DNA from: an uncultured Alistipes sp.
GTDB taxonomy: Bacteria; Bacteroidota; Bacteroidia; Bacteroidales; Rikenellaceae
Assembly (NCBI GenBank): GCA_905213895.1
Contig: CAJMKE010000005.1
Span: forward strand, 70,970 to 134,969
Reading direction: 5' to 3'
DNA: 64,000 nucleotides
This document shows positions 44,775 through 53,347 of this stretch, one piece after another. How positions within the stretch are numbered: position 1 is the first letter of the stretch; every line of letters starts with the position of its first letter. Made by a program: the position numbers and the translations under genes. Under the pieces are notes generated by a model. The model was given only the letters and a program-made list of their open reading frames with translations, made no database searches and was not told the origin of the DNA.

Positions 44775-44912
44775 TTACCAATTGTAGTCTCCGTCGCCCG
44801 GGGTGATAGGGTCTCCGTGGTCTCCATAGCCGGAAGCCTGAAATCCGGCTTCGATGTTTACGTTCAACTCCCGAAATGTCGGTGTTGCGTACTCTTTTCC
44901 GTTGTTTTTCAT
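44775..44912 (-). CDS. 45-aa small protein
   Basis: ATG at 44910-44912 and TAA at 44775-44777. The sequence starts MKNNGKEYATPTFRELNVN and ends GDPITPGDGDYNW. Very small proteins with a YxxPxxxE-type start and a Gly/Asp/Trp-rich tail commonly sit just upstream of Bacteroidales surface-lipoprotein genes; that comparison is from memory. No signal peptide. Its place between two lipoprotein genes (46 and 21 bp away) supports translation. Confidence 0.6.
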   Translation of the reverse strand: MKNNGKEYATPTFRELNVNIEAGFQASGYGDHGDPITPGDGDYNW

Positions 44913-44958
44913 AATACACATATATTAGTGGTTTTGCTCATTAACCTTGTTCTTCGGT

Positions 44959-46656
44959 TTAGAATGCGAGTATAAAGCGTGCGTAGCACATATCGTCCAT
45001 CCAGTCAGCCATGCACTCGACGAGCGCGCCTGGCGTTCCGTCCGTCGATTCGCGGTTTCCGATGTGGAACGTACATGCCGCTTCACCGGGGGTGTATACC
45101 GACGATGTCCAAATCGGGCAGGTTCCGCGGTATGTATCCTTTACTTTGAGGATTTCCTTCTGGTTGTCCGGAATCAGCGAGAATTTTTCGTTGAAATTGT
45201 CGAGCGCATCGCAAGAAACATGCGTCGAAACATAATATGTGGCATCGTAACCGTTGGTGCGGTTCTCTTTGAGGAATTGGGCGACCTCGCTTCCGCAGAG
45301 ATTAGCCACCATGTCCCACATCTGTCCGGTCGAAGGCAGGAACCATCCGCTACTCTTGGTCGGTGCGGTAGGCTTGAAATCTCTTGTCCAGTCGAATGCA
45401 GGGAATTGATTTAGTATGGTCGAGTATTCCGAGATTACATGGTTGGTTTCGTACCATCCGTCGATATTCTTGTACCATGTGCTGCCGACTTTGCAAGGGC
45501 TTATGCAGTCTACGCCTTGGAACGAATAGCGAGTGGTTTCGTATTTCGAGCCGTGTGCGCCTTTTGCCGCCACGACATATCCGTGGGTGAATCCGCGTTC
45601 TTTCTCCGACGATGCGATGCGGTTAGGGTCGGTCTGGAAGACGATGCCGATAACCGTTTTGCCCGCAATCGGAGCAGGTTTGTTCTCCGCCCATACGGCA
45701 TTGGTGCCGTCGATGTCCATGCTTATCAGACCTCCGTCGCTCCATGTTCCGTCGGAGTAGTAATAGTCGCCGACTTTCGGCGCAGCCTGCGGAGTTTCGG
45801 ATTTTTTGACGGTTACTTCGCACGAAGCCGAGAGTTCGCCGTCGGCTGCGAATGCCGTAATCACGGTCTTTCCTTCGCCGACACCCGAAACGACGCACAT
45901 GTTGTCCATGCCGTCTACCTGAGCGACGGTGGCGATTTTAGGGTCGTCGGTAGCCCAATCGAGAGTCTTGTCGGTCGCGTTGGCGGGAGTGATGGTTACG
46001 GTGAGCATCACGGTCTCGTGTTCCGAGATTTCCGCCGTGGTCGGTTCGATGGTGATGCCGGTTACCGGAATGGCGGTTACCGTTACGGCGCACTTGCTCA
46101 CCACATGACCTATGCGCGCTACGATGTTGGTCTTGCCCGCTTTGAGTGCGGTAACCAGTCCCTCTTTGACTTTGGCGACGGTTTCGTCCTCCGCATACCA
46201 GTCGATGTTCTTGTTTTCGGCATCTTCCGGCTCTACGGTCGCCGAGAGTTGCTCGGTATCGCCTACGCCGAGAGAGATTTCTGTTTTGTCGAGAGTGATT
46301 TTTTCTACCGATGTTTCGACGACGTTGATTTTGCAACTTGCGATGACGTTGTCGATGAATGCGATTACGGTCGCCGTGCCGAGTTTGTTGGCGGTAACGA
46401 CGCCGTTATCCACCGATGCGACGGTGTCGTCGCTCGATGTCCATTGAAGTTCGGAAATTTTGCTTTCGGGTTCGACTGTTGCGGTCAGAACGACCTGCCC
46501 GTCCACCTTGACGAATGCCTCAGTTTTGTTGAGGGTGATTGTAGTTTGTTTGGGTTGGTCCGGTTCGGGGTCAGGATTCCCCCCCCCTCCATTTTCGCAT
46601 GCCGAGAAACAAAGCAGCGAAACGAACAGCAATGCCGTCGATTTGAAAATGTTCAT
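44959..46656 (-). CDS. Big_2 Ig-repeat lipoprotein with G9 tract
   Basis: 565 aa. Lipobox FSAC, directly followed by ENGGGG, encoded by a run of nine G. Three bacterial Ig-like (Big_2) domains follow (about 35-285), each with the pattern ITLNKTE...V....ATVEP...WTSSD..VA.V. The C-terminal domain (about 290-565) contains SGWFLPSTGQMWDMVANL and YVSTHVS, resembling surface modules of the Fib_succ_major/DUF1566 type. The Big_2 stalk would hold the head domain away from the membrane. The G9 tract right after the acylated Cys could switch expression by frameshift. Confidence 0.8.
   Translation of the reverse strand: MNIFKSTALLFVSLLCFSACENGGGGNPDPEPDQPKQTTITLNKTEAFVKVDGQVVLTATVEPESKISELQWTSSDDTVASVDNGVVTANKLGTATVIAFIDNVIASCKINVVETSVEKITLDKTEISLGVGDTEQLSATVEPEDAENKNIDWYAEDETVAKVKEGLVTALKAGKTNIVARIGHVVSKCAVTVTAIPVTGITIEPTTAEISEHETVMLTVTITPANATDKTLDWATDDPKIATVAQVDGMDNMCVVSGVGEGKTVITAFAADGELSASCEVTVKKSETPQAAPKVGDYYYSDGTWSDGGLISMDIDGTNAVWAENKPAPIAGKTVIGIVFQTDPNRIASSEKERGFTHGYVVAAKGAHGSKYETTRYSFQGVDCISPCKVGSTWYKNIDGWYETNHVISEYSTILNQFPAFDWTRDFKPTAPTKSSGWFLPSTGQMWDMVANLCGSEVAQFLKENRTNGYDATYYVSTHVSCDALDNFNEKFSLIPDNQKEILKVKDTYRGTCPIWTSSVYTPGEAACTFHIGNRESTDGTPGALVECMADWMDDMCYARFILAF
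46579..46587 (-). repeat. homopolymeric G9 tract after the lipobox
   Basis: Nine C on the plus strand (G9 in the coding sense) beginning four codons after the lipoprotein Cys of the 44959-46656 gene. Confidence 0.75.
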
Positions 46657-46772
46657 AAGTTTCAGTATATAATGAAATTAGTTCGTCAAAACAATTCTGC
46701 TCAATAATCCCAGCCCCACTAATCCGCCTCGGATACATCCTCGTGAATGCACTGAAACTACTTAACACATTG

Positions 46773-46780
46773 CAAAGATA
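46773..46780 (-). promoter_or_regulatory. -7 box for the Big_2 lipoprotein operon
   Basis: Minus strand reads TATCTTTG, about 117 bases before the ATG at 46656. The 338-bp divergent gap (46657-46994) otherwise holds only AT-rich sequence and the opposite promoter. Confidence 0.55.
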
Positions 46781-46958
46781 TGCAAATTTTTTATTAAATT
46801 TTCACTTTTGGAGATGATAATTGCATTTTATTTCATAAAAATGTCGTCGGACGATTTTGCCGCCGTTTCCGAAACTATGCGTATTCTCCGTTTTGCGGAG
46901 TGTCGAAAAAATATTGGAAAATAATTTTGCGGTTTCGGAGTTTCTCTGCATTAATCCT

Positions 46959-46966
46959 TATATTTG
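46959..46966 (+). promoter_or_regulatory. -7 box for the 46995 lipoprotein gene
   Basis: TATATTTG, 28 bases before the ATG. Confidence 0.5.
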
Positions 46967-46994
46967 TGCAGGTATTCACTTAATTTTTACATTT

Positions 46995-48545
46995 ATGAAA
47001 AACGCAAATTTGTTCAGAGCGATTTTACTGCCGGCAATTGCCTGTTTAGCCGTGTCGTGCAACGATACTCCCGAGTCGCCGGAGATTCCCGACGACCCGG
47101 ACAAGCCGGATGTGCCGGTCGTCGTGGAGGCGGACTTCAAGTTTTCTACCGAAACGGTTACTTCCAACAGCGCGGTTGTCGTGGTCGAACCTAAGTCGCC
47201 CGGAGATTATTATACATGGGATGTGGTCGAGTCCGAGGTTTTCGACAAGACATACGATGACGACGAGATGCTGATAGCCGAACATCAGAACTATCTGAAC
47301 CGCCAACTCGAAGTCTATCGTGCCGAAGTCGATGCGAGCGGAACTATCACCGACCTGCTTACCCGCGGAACGGACAGACAGCGTATCGCCGGTCTGAAAC
47401 CTGCCGCGAAATATACCGCGTTCGCATTCGGAATGGACGAGACGGGCAAGTCGACGACCGCTCCCGTGAAATTCGTATTCGAGACCAAACCGTTCGAGGT
47501 TGCCGACAACTGTTCGTTCGGCATCGAGTTCTCGAATATCGAGCAGTTGCGGTTCGCGTTCACCGTAACTCCGACCGACAACTCCACGCGTTATTATATA
47601 GGTATTACCGACGGCGATATGTTGAAGAGCAGCACTCCGGAGCAGATTGCCGACGATTTCATCAAGCGTGCGGAGATAGCGGGTATCGAGTGGTCGGCGA
47701 ACGATGCGTTGCGCACCGGTGCGGTTACTCTCGATACGGTGAAGGATTTGGAGATTTACAACCTCGAACCTGCGACCGAATATTCAATCGTGGTATTCGG
47801 CGTAAGCAATCAGGGCGAACGCACTACCGCCGTATTCCACAAGGAGGTAACCACGCTGGCTGTTCCCGATTCCAAGATGACGATTCAGTTGGAAATCGTC
47901 GAGACCTCGGTCGAGGGCGCGAAGATAAAGGTAACGCCTTCCACCGACGAAACCTATATGGCTGGCTGCATACGTAAAGACGAATTCGCAAAATATGCCG
48001 ACGAACGTGAGTTTATGGAGTATGTCGTCGAAGTCGGCAATATCGAACTGTACAGCGGCGAGCAGATTATCGACAAGACGGGACGTCTGCTCACTGACAA
48101 GGAGTACGTATTCTTCGCATTCGGGTATGTCGGTGGTATCTCTACTGGGCTGTATTATACGGAGTTCAAGACAGAAGCCCCGAAAACGGAGAGCCTTGCG
48201 AAAGTGGACATATCGTTCCGTTTCGAAAAACATTCGACCTACGATGTTGCCATATATGCCGATTTGACACCGAACGAACATGCGGTGCATTGGTATGCTG
48301 GGGCATTCAAAACTGTGAGTGGTATAGTTGTGGTCGGCGATGATGTGTTGTCGGAAGCAGAAATCATCAGTCAATTGACTACTTATCAAAATACATATTA
48401 CTGGGATTCGAACTATGCTGCATGCGGAGGATTCTTCGGTCGTGAATATACATTCTTTGCCATCGCCCGCGACAAGGACGGAAATCTCGGTGCGCTCGTG
48501 AAAAAGACGATTGTACCGACGGCGGATTTGCTGCCGAAAGAGTAG
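46995..48545 (+). CDS. Fn3-like surface lipoprotein
   Basis: 516 aa from ATG 46995 (MKNANLFRAILLP), lipobox AVSC, then a Pro/Asp-rich spacer (PEIPDDPDKPDVP). Several repeated beta-sandwich units follow, each ending in a motif such as AKYTAFAFGMDETG, TEYSIVVFGVSNQG, KEYVFFAFGYVGG or REYTFFAIARDKDG. The units recall Fn3-like modules and the shared domain of the 37667/38803 pair. The segment encoded at 48290-48430 is AT-richer than the rest. Forty-six further upstream codons are open but precede the promoter. Followed by a terminator. Confidence 0.75.
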   Translation: MKNANLFRAILLPAIACLAVSCNDTPESPEIPDDPDKPDVPVVVEADFKFSTETVTSNSAVVVVEPKSPGDYYTWDVVESEVFDKTYDDDEMLIAEHQNYLNRQLEVYRAEVDASGTITDLLTRGTDRQRIAGLKPAAKYTAFAFGMDETGKSTTAPVKFVFETKPFEVADNCSFGIEFSNIEQLRFAFTVTPTDNSTRYYIGITDGDMLKSSTPEQIADDFIKRAEIAGIEWSANDALRTGAVTLDTVKDLEIYNLEPATEYSIVVFGVSNQGERTTAVFHKEVTTLAVPDSKMTIQLEIVETSVEGAKIKVTPSTDETYMAGCIRKDEFAKYADEREFMEYVVEVGNIELYSGEQIIDKTGRLLTDKEYVFFAFGYVGGISTGLYYTEFKTEAPKTESLAKVDISFRFEKHSTYDVAIYADLTPNEHAVHWYAGAFKTVSGIVVVGDDVLSEAEIISQLTTYQNTYYWDSNYAACGGFFGREYTFFAIARDKDGNLGALVKKTIVPTADLLPKE

Positions 48546-48564
48546 CGGATACGTGTCGCAATAG

Positions 48565-48600
48565 TCGGCTGACTCCGAATCGGGTGTCAGCCGATTTTTT
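48565..48600 (+). terminator. terminator after the 46995 gene
   Basis: Stem TCGGCTGAC/GTCAGCCGA followed by six T, 20 bp past the stop. Confidence 0.88.
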
Positions 48601-48657
48601 ATATGGCGTATGGTCTAAATATAGTGCGGCAAAGTTTCGCCGTGTGGAAAAAATGGT

Positions 48658-48665
48658 TAAATTTG
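48658..48665 (+). promoter_or_regulatory. -7 box for the FAD oxidoreductase operon
   Basis: TAAATTTG, with TTTC 19 bases upstream (48635-48638). Leader about 62 bases. Confidence 0.5.
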
Positions 48666-48734
48666 CGGCTGATAAAACGTTTTAACTGACTCGTGCAATC
48701 CACGGGTATTGAAAATACTTATTATAAAAATATT

Positions 48735-50036
48735 ATGGCAACTTTGCATTACGAAAAGAGTATCGACGTGCGCAAGAGTTACGACGTCATCGTAGCCGGT
48801 GCGGGACCTGCCGGAATCTGCGCTGCGGTCGCTGCGGCGAGAGAGGGTGCCAAGGTCGCGCTCGTGGAGCGTTACGGCGTGGTCGGCGGCAATCTTACCG
48901 CGGGCTATGTGGGACCCATTCTCGGAATGGTCGGCAAGGGAACGATGCGCGACGAACTCGTGCGGCTGCTCGGCGTACCCGACAACGACATGATAGGCGT
49001 TACGGGCAAGGCTCATGATATGGAGCGGGCGAAACTGGTTCTCGCCGAGTTCGTGAACCACGAAAATATCGATGTCTACCTTCAAAGTTCGGTTTACGAC
49101 GTCGTGAAGGAGGGCGATGCCGTCAAGGGACTTATCCTCGCGACCAACGAGGGATATTTCGCGATTATGGCGAAAGTCGTCGTCGATGCGACGGGCGATG
49201 CCGTGGTGTCGTACCTCGCGGGTGCCGATATAGAGAAGGGTCGCGAAGACGGACTGATGCAGCCCGTTACTCTCGAATTCACTATCGCCGGCGTCGATGA
49301 GGAGAAGGGTGTGATATGTATCGGCGATGTGGACGACGTGAAACTGGGCGACGAACGCTTCCTCGATTTCTGCAAGCGTTGCGCCGACGAGGGCAAACTC
49401 CCGCAGAAACTCGCCGCCGTCCGCCTGCATCCGACGACCAAATCGGGCGAGCGTCAGGTCAATACCACTCAGGTAAACGGAGTGGACGTAACGGAGGTGG
49501 CGTCCGTTTTCGATGCCGACCTCGAACTGCGCCGTCAGATAAAGTTGCTGATGGATTTCTTCCACGAGAATCTCCCCGGCTACGAGAATTGCCGCTGCAT
49601 CGCGAGCGGAACGACTACGGGTGTCCGCGAAACCCGCCGCGTGATGGGCGACTACGTCATTACCGCCGAGGAGTTGGCGGAGGGACGGCGTTTCGACGAC
49701 GTTATCGTGCATAAAGCCGAATTCATCGTCGATATCCACAATCCGGCAGGTGCGGGACAGGCGGAGGAGAAGATTCAGTACGTCGAGCCTTACGATTTGC
49801 CGTACCGCTGCTTCGTACCGCGCAAGGTGGAGAATCTCTACGTCGCGGGACGCTGCATCTCGGGTACTCACCGCGCGCATGCGTCGTATCGCGTGATGTC
49901 GATATGTATGGCTATGGGTGAGGCGGTCGGCATCGCCGCCGCCATGTGTGCCGCCGACGGCGTCGCACCTCGCGCGCTCGACGTGAAGTCGCTCCAAAAG
50001 AGAATGACCGACAAGGGTATAGAACTTTTCGATTAA
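48735..50036 (+). CDS. FAD-dependent oxidoreductase (FAD_oxidored type) 1
   Basis: 433 aa from ATG 48735 (MATLHYEKSID). Rossmann dinucleotide motif AGAGPAG at about 21-27, then VVDATGDAVVSYLAG, GVRETRRVMGDY and a C-terminal NLYVAGRCISGTHRAHASYRV, which closes the FAD site. The same motifs occur in the gene at 53348. Proteins of this family often oxidise sugar-like or hydroxylated small molecules; the substrate is unknown. The next gene starts 22 bp downstream. Confidence 0.85.
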   Translation: MATLHYEKSIDVRKSYDVIVAGAGPAGICAAVAAAREGAKVALVERYGVVGGNLTAGYVGPILGMVGKGTMRDELVRLLGVPDNDMIGVTGKAHDMERAKLVLAEFVNHENIDVYLQSSVYDVVKEGDAVKGLILATNEGYFAIMAKVVVDATGDAVVSYLAGADIEKGREDGLMQPVTLEFTIAGVDEEKGVICIGDVDDVKLGDERFLDFCKRCADEGKLPQKLAAVRLHPTTKSGERQVNTTQVNGVDVTEVASVFDADLELRRQIKLLMDFFHENLPGYENCRCIASGTTTGVRETRRVMGDYVITAEELAEGRRFDDVIVHKAEFIVDIHNPAGAGQAEEKIQYVEPYDLPYRCFVPRKVENLYVAGRCISGTHRAHASYRVMSICMAMGEAVGIAAAMCAADGVAPRALDVKSLQKRMTDKGIELFD

Positions 50037-50057
50037 CAATTAAATACATTTCGTATT

Positions 50058-51005
50058 ATGAGCATGGAGGACATAATGCTGCGTAACCGATTCCAGCCGC
50101 TGTCGCGGATTCTGTGTTACGATATATTCGACCGCGGATTCAACGGTTGGATGATACTTATGCCTAATTTTACCGAATATCCCGATTTCGACACGCCGCC
50201 GAGCATCGTCAATAAAGACCAGTGGCCGCCGGTGATGTTGAGTTCGGCGACCTACCGGTTCCCCGGCACTCACGGTTCGATGAGCGGCACGTACAGCCTG
50301 AAAGTATCGACCCGCCCGATTGCCAATCCGTATACGATGCCGCCGGCACCGGGTTCGATGGGACATGCAATCAAGCGCATGTCGTTCAGCCACCCCGGAA
50401 GCAAGTATCTGCAAATCGAGTGCTGGTTCGCCTATAACGCCGAACAGGACGTGGTGGACGGCGACGGTGCGCAGCCGGGTCTGCACGAGAATTCGATTCG
50501 CGCGTTCGGCTTCGGTTCGGACGTGCAGGACGACAACAACCGCTTCTTCATCGGATGCCGTTATCTTAATGCAGTGGACGGCAAGCCGATGCGCAGATGG
50601 CAGTATGTCAGCGCAGCCGAGGTTACCGACAAGGAGTGGGCGTTCGGTACGGAGGGCGACTGGTGTAAGCGCGGTATCGACCCGTGGTGGTTTGGAAACC
50701 GCTATCCCTACGGAGGACACGACGGCTACAAGGACGTGCCGAACGGAACGCAGAATCTTATTTACAACGAAACCGACGACAAACTGAACTGGATGTATTT
50801 CCGCCTGAAAGTCGATACCGAGAAGCGCGAGTATGTCGAGATGCAGTGCAAGGACAGGGTTTTCGACCTCGGACATGCGCCGATAGTCGCCGTGGACAAA
50901 TACCACCGCATCGACGGATTGATAAATCCGGTATTCTGGGTCGAGACGGACACTAACCGCCGCGTGTTCCTTTATGTCGATTCGGTCGTGGTTTCTCAGG
51001 AGTAA
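50058..51005 (+). CDS. unknown protein, probable beta-sandwich (DUF6772-like?)
   Basis: 315 aa, no signal peptide. The sequence is rich in aromatic residues and turns (RGFNGWMILMPNFTEYPDFD, WQYVSAAEVTDKEWAFG, DPWWFGNRYPYGGHDGYKD, NWMYFRLKVDTEKREYV), suggesting a jelly-roll sandwich able to bind a carbohydrate-like ligand. I faintly recognise DUF6772 but cannot confirm. Between an oxidoreductase gene and a second small unknown gene, so probably in the same pathway. Confidence 0.6.
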   Translation: MSMEDIMLRNRFQPLSRILCYDIFDRGFNGWMILMPNFTEYPDFDTPPSIVNKDQWPPVMLSSATYRFPGTHGSMSGTYSLKVSTRPIANPYTMPPAPGSMGHAIKRMSFSHPGSKYLQIECWFAYNAEQDVVDGDGAQPGLHENSIRAFGFGSDVQDDNNRFFIGCRYLNAVDGKPMRRWQYVSAAEVTDKEWAFGTEGDWCKRGIDPWWFGNRYPYGGHDGYKDVPNGTQNLIYNETDDKLNWMYFRLKVDTEKREYVEMQCKDRVFDLGHAPIVAVDKYHRIDGLINPVFWVETDTNRRVFLYVDSVVVSQE

Positions 51006-51133
51006 CAAGTTCGTTTTCGGTAAATTTTTCCCGATTTTCTCGTTACATAGTCCCGCTATGCGCCTTGAAAAGTCGGAAAAAATTTTCTCGAAAACAGACT
51101 TGTTGTAAAAATGAATTTTAAGAAGTTGAAAAT

Positions 51134-51469
51134 ATGAAACAGTTCAATGCTGCGCATTTGGAGGTCAAGAAGACTTTCAAGGAGGGTTTCCAGACGCATC
51201 CGTATGAATGCGGATGGGCTGACGAAGCGATATTCTATATCCTCGTCGAGGATATGAAGGGCGAAAATGCCGAACTTAAAGCCAAGGTACAGATTTCGCT
51301 CGACGGTATACACTGGGCGGACGAGGGTACGGAGTTCGCTCCGATTCGCGAATGCGGTCTGCATTTCGTCAAGGTACGCGAGTTCGGCAATTATATCCGC
51401 CTTGCGACCGAGATTTCGGGTCGTGATGCCGAATTCAAACTGCTCGTCCAAATCGCCTGCAAAGGGTAG
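51134..51469 (+). CDS. small beta-rich protein, unknown
   Basis: 111 aa, no signal. Strand-like pattern (AIFYILVEDMKGENAELKAKVQISLDGIHWADEGTE... is split by short turns). The phrase SLDGIHWADEGTEF is typical of small sandwich domains that follow a measured ligand. It lies 128 bp after the 315-aa gene; the gap holds only AT-rich sequence. Confidence 0.6.
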   Translation: MKQFNAAHLEVKKTFKEGFQTHPYECGWADEAIFYILVEDMKGENAELKAKVQISLDGIHWADEGTEFAPIRECGLHFVKVREFGNYIRLATEISGRDAEFKLLVQIACKG

Positions 51470-51490
51470 AGGGCGGTTGAGTTCGGACAA

Positions 51491-51547
51491 ATGTCCTTAA
51501 CGACCTTAAAGTCCTTAACGACTTTAAAGACTTTAAGGTCTCTAAAC
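51491..51547. repeat. nonamer array 7
   Basis: The clearest array: GTCCTTAAC, GACCTTAAA, GTCCTTAAC, GACTTTAAA, GACTTTAAG, GTCTCTAAA in perfect 9-nt register. GACCTTAAAGTC (51502-51513) pairs with GACTTTAAGGTC (51529-51540). Confidence 0.8.
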
Positions 51548-51548
51548 T

Positions 51549-51576
51549 AAAAAGGCAGCCGCATGGCTGCCTTTTT
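51549..51576. terminator. bidirectional terminator between converging operons
   Basis: Perfect 12-bp stem AAAAAGGCAGCC/GGCTGCCTTTTT with GCAT loop; serves both the plus-strand operon and the symporter gene. Confidence 0.9.
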
Positions 51577-51594
51577 CATAGTAACTGTTTCCCG

Positions 51595-53307
51595 CTACTT
51601 TCCGTTTCGGGAATCCATGTATCGGTAAACCGCATATACGATTGCCAGACCGAACATTATCGCGCAAGACCAAGCCATGATGCTTCGGACAGCAGGGTCG
51701 AACGTTTCGGTGAAGAGCAGCCCTGCAAGCAGCAGAGCGATGCCGACTATCGTGGCTACGAAACATGTAACAGCCATGAGCGAATACTCTTTGGTTGCCT
51801 TTTTCGTTGCTTCCGACGGCTCTACATCCGCATCGGGGTCGAGAATATTCTGTATCTTGTCGTAACCGGAATCCTCGATGCCGCGCAGTTTGGCGATGCA
51901 CTCCAACGCACCCAACAATGCTACCGGCAGGAACAATCCTATCGCCGATTCGAGTACCGACGGTCTGATACCCGTGTCGATGCCGAACCGCAGCGTCAGT
52001 CCCACTATGTATGTAACTACCATTACTGCAATCACCTGCTTGCCTGTGATGCGCTTGGAGAATACGCCCCAGACGGTCGGAATGCAGAGTGGCGCGATAA
52101 CGAGCGTCAGGATAGTAACGACGACCTTCTCGGCACCTCCCGCATACGGAATAAGCAGCGCAAGCAGCAGTATCGCCAGACCGAACAGCAGCGTGAACAG
52201 ACGTCCGATGCGGATAAGTTTCGCGTCGGATGCTTCCAGATGTTTCGCGTTGTAGATGTCGTAGGTGAATACGTTGGCGTAGACGTTGAGCGTACCCGAT
52301 ACGCAACTGAGCGTCGCCGACACCATCGCCGCGAGCATCACTCCCAGCATGCCTTTCATCAGCACGAGTTTGCTCATCAGTATGTATGCCTGCTCCGGAT
52401 TCGCCGACGGGTCGATTGTGCGGTAGACCATTGCAGGGAAATACCAGATGATAGGGGTGAAGAGATAGAGTACGCCGACGAGATAGTTGCTCTTACGTGC
52501 GCCTTTCGCCGTCGGAACGCTGATGTAACGCTGGATGAACGGCCAGTCGCCGCCGACGGTGAATGCGTTGAGGAAGAACCACATTATCAGCCAGCCCCAA
52601 GGATATTCGTTGCTTGCCGGTATGAAATATCCCTCCGGTGCGCTGGCGATGAAGTTGCCGATGCCGCCGATTTCGTGAATCGACATAGGAATCATGAACA
52701 CTACGACCGTCATCAGCACTCCGAACTGTATCACGTCGGTCATCAGCACAGCGAGGAATCCGCCCGTTACGGTGTAAATCAGCGTGATGATGCCGAGTAT
52801 GATAACCGCCCACGATACCGAGAGTTGCCCCGTCGCAGGGTCGGCGAGAACGTGTCCTTCGGGCAGTTGAATCAGTGTGGACATCACGACCGCGATTGCG
52901 TACAACGCTACCGCCGTGTGTCCTCCGCGACCGATGATGCCGATGATGGTGTAGAAGTTAATCGTCGATTTGCCGAAACGTATTCCGAGAAACTCTCCCG
53001 GCGACTTGATTTTCATTTCGCGCCAGCGTCCCGCGATGTAACGCCCCGCGAAGAAGCAGGCGAAACCGAGAATGTTGCCGACGAGTGCCGCGACGAGTCC
53101 CGAACGATAGGCGACGCCGCCCCAGATTACGAAGGTACTCGCCGAAAACAGCGTCATGTAGGTGGACATTCCGGAGAGCCACCACGACGAGTTGCGACCG
53201 GCGATGAACATGTCCTCCGAACTCTTGATTCGGCGGGAGATAATCCAACTCACGAGGATTAACCCCAGAAAGTAGATGAATATGACTGCATAGTCGAGTG
53301 AATGCAT
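51595..53307 (-). CDS. sodium:solute symporter (SSS family)
   Basis: 570 aa with about 13-14 hydrophobic helices, N-terminal SLDYAVIFIYFLGLILVSW and SWWLSGMSTYMTLFSASTFV (the SSS family Na+-site region), then a cytoplasmic loop near 470 (LDPDADVEPSEATKKATKEY). Imports a small solute, probably a sugar or organic acid, driven by sodium. Convergent with the plus-strand oxidoreductase operon and cotranscribed with the second oxidoreductase, hence a likely shared substrate. Confidence 0.88.
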   Translation of the reverse strand: MHSLDYAVIFIYFLGLILVSWIISRRIKSSEDMFIAGRNSSWWLSGMSTYMTLFSASTFVIWGGVAYRSGLVAALVGNILGFACFFAGRYIAGRWREMKIKSPGEFLGIRFGKSTINFYTIIGIIGRGGHTAVALYAIAVVMSTLIQLPEGHVLADPATGQLSVSWAVIILGIITLIYTVTGGFLAVLMTDVIQFGVLMTVVVFMIPMSIHEIGGIGNFIASAPEGYFIPASNEYPWGWLIMWFFLNAFTVGGDWPFIQRYISVPTAKGARKSNYLVGVLYLFTPIIWYFPAMVYRTIDPSANPEQAYILMSKLVLMKGMLGVMLAAMVSATLSCVSGTLNVYANVFTYDIYNAKHLEASDAKLIRIGRLFTLLFGLAILLLALLIPYAGGAEKVVVTILTLVIAPLCIPTVWGVFSKRITGKQVIAVMVVTYIVGLTLRFGIDTGIRPSVLESAIGLFLPVALLGALECIAKLRGIEDSGYDKIQNILDPDADVEPSEATKKATKEYSLMAVTCFVATIVGIALLLAGLLFTETFDPAVRSIMAWSCAIMFGLAIVYAVYRYMDSRNGK

Positions 53308-53347
53308 AACTTATGAAGTTTTAGGTTGTTTTAAGGTTTTCCGTTTT

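Noticed and set aside
25846..51547. Nonamer arrays as CRISPR
   Set aside because: Units are 9 nt with no spacers, the copies are degenerate, and no cas genes are present.
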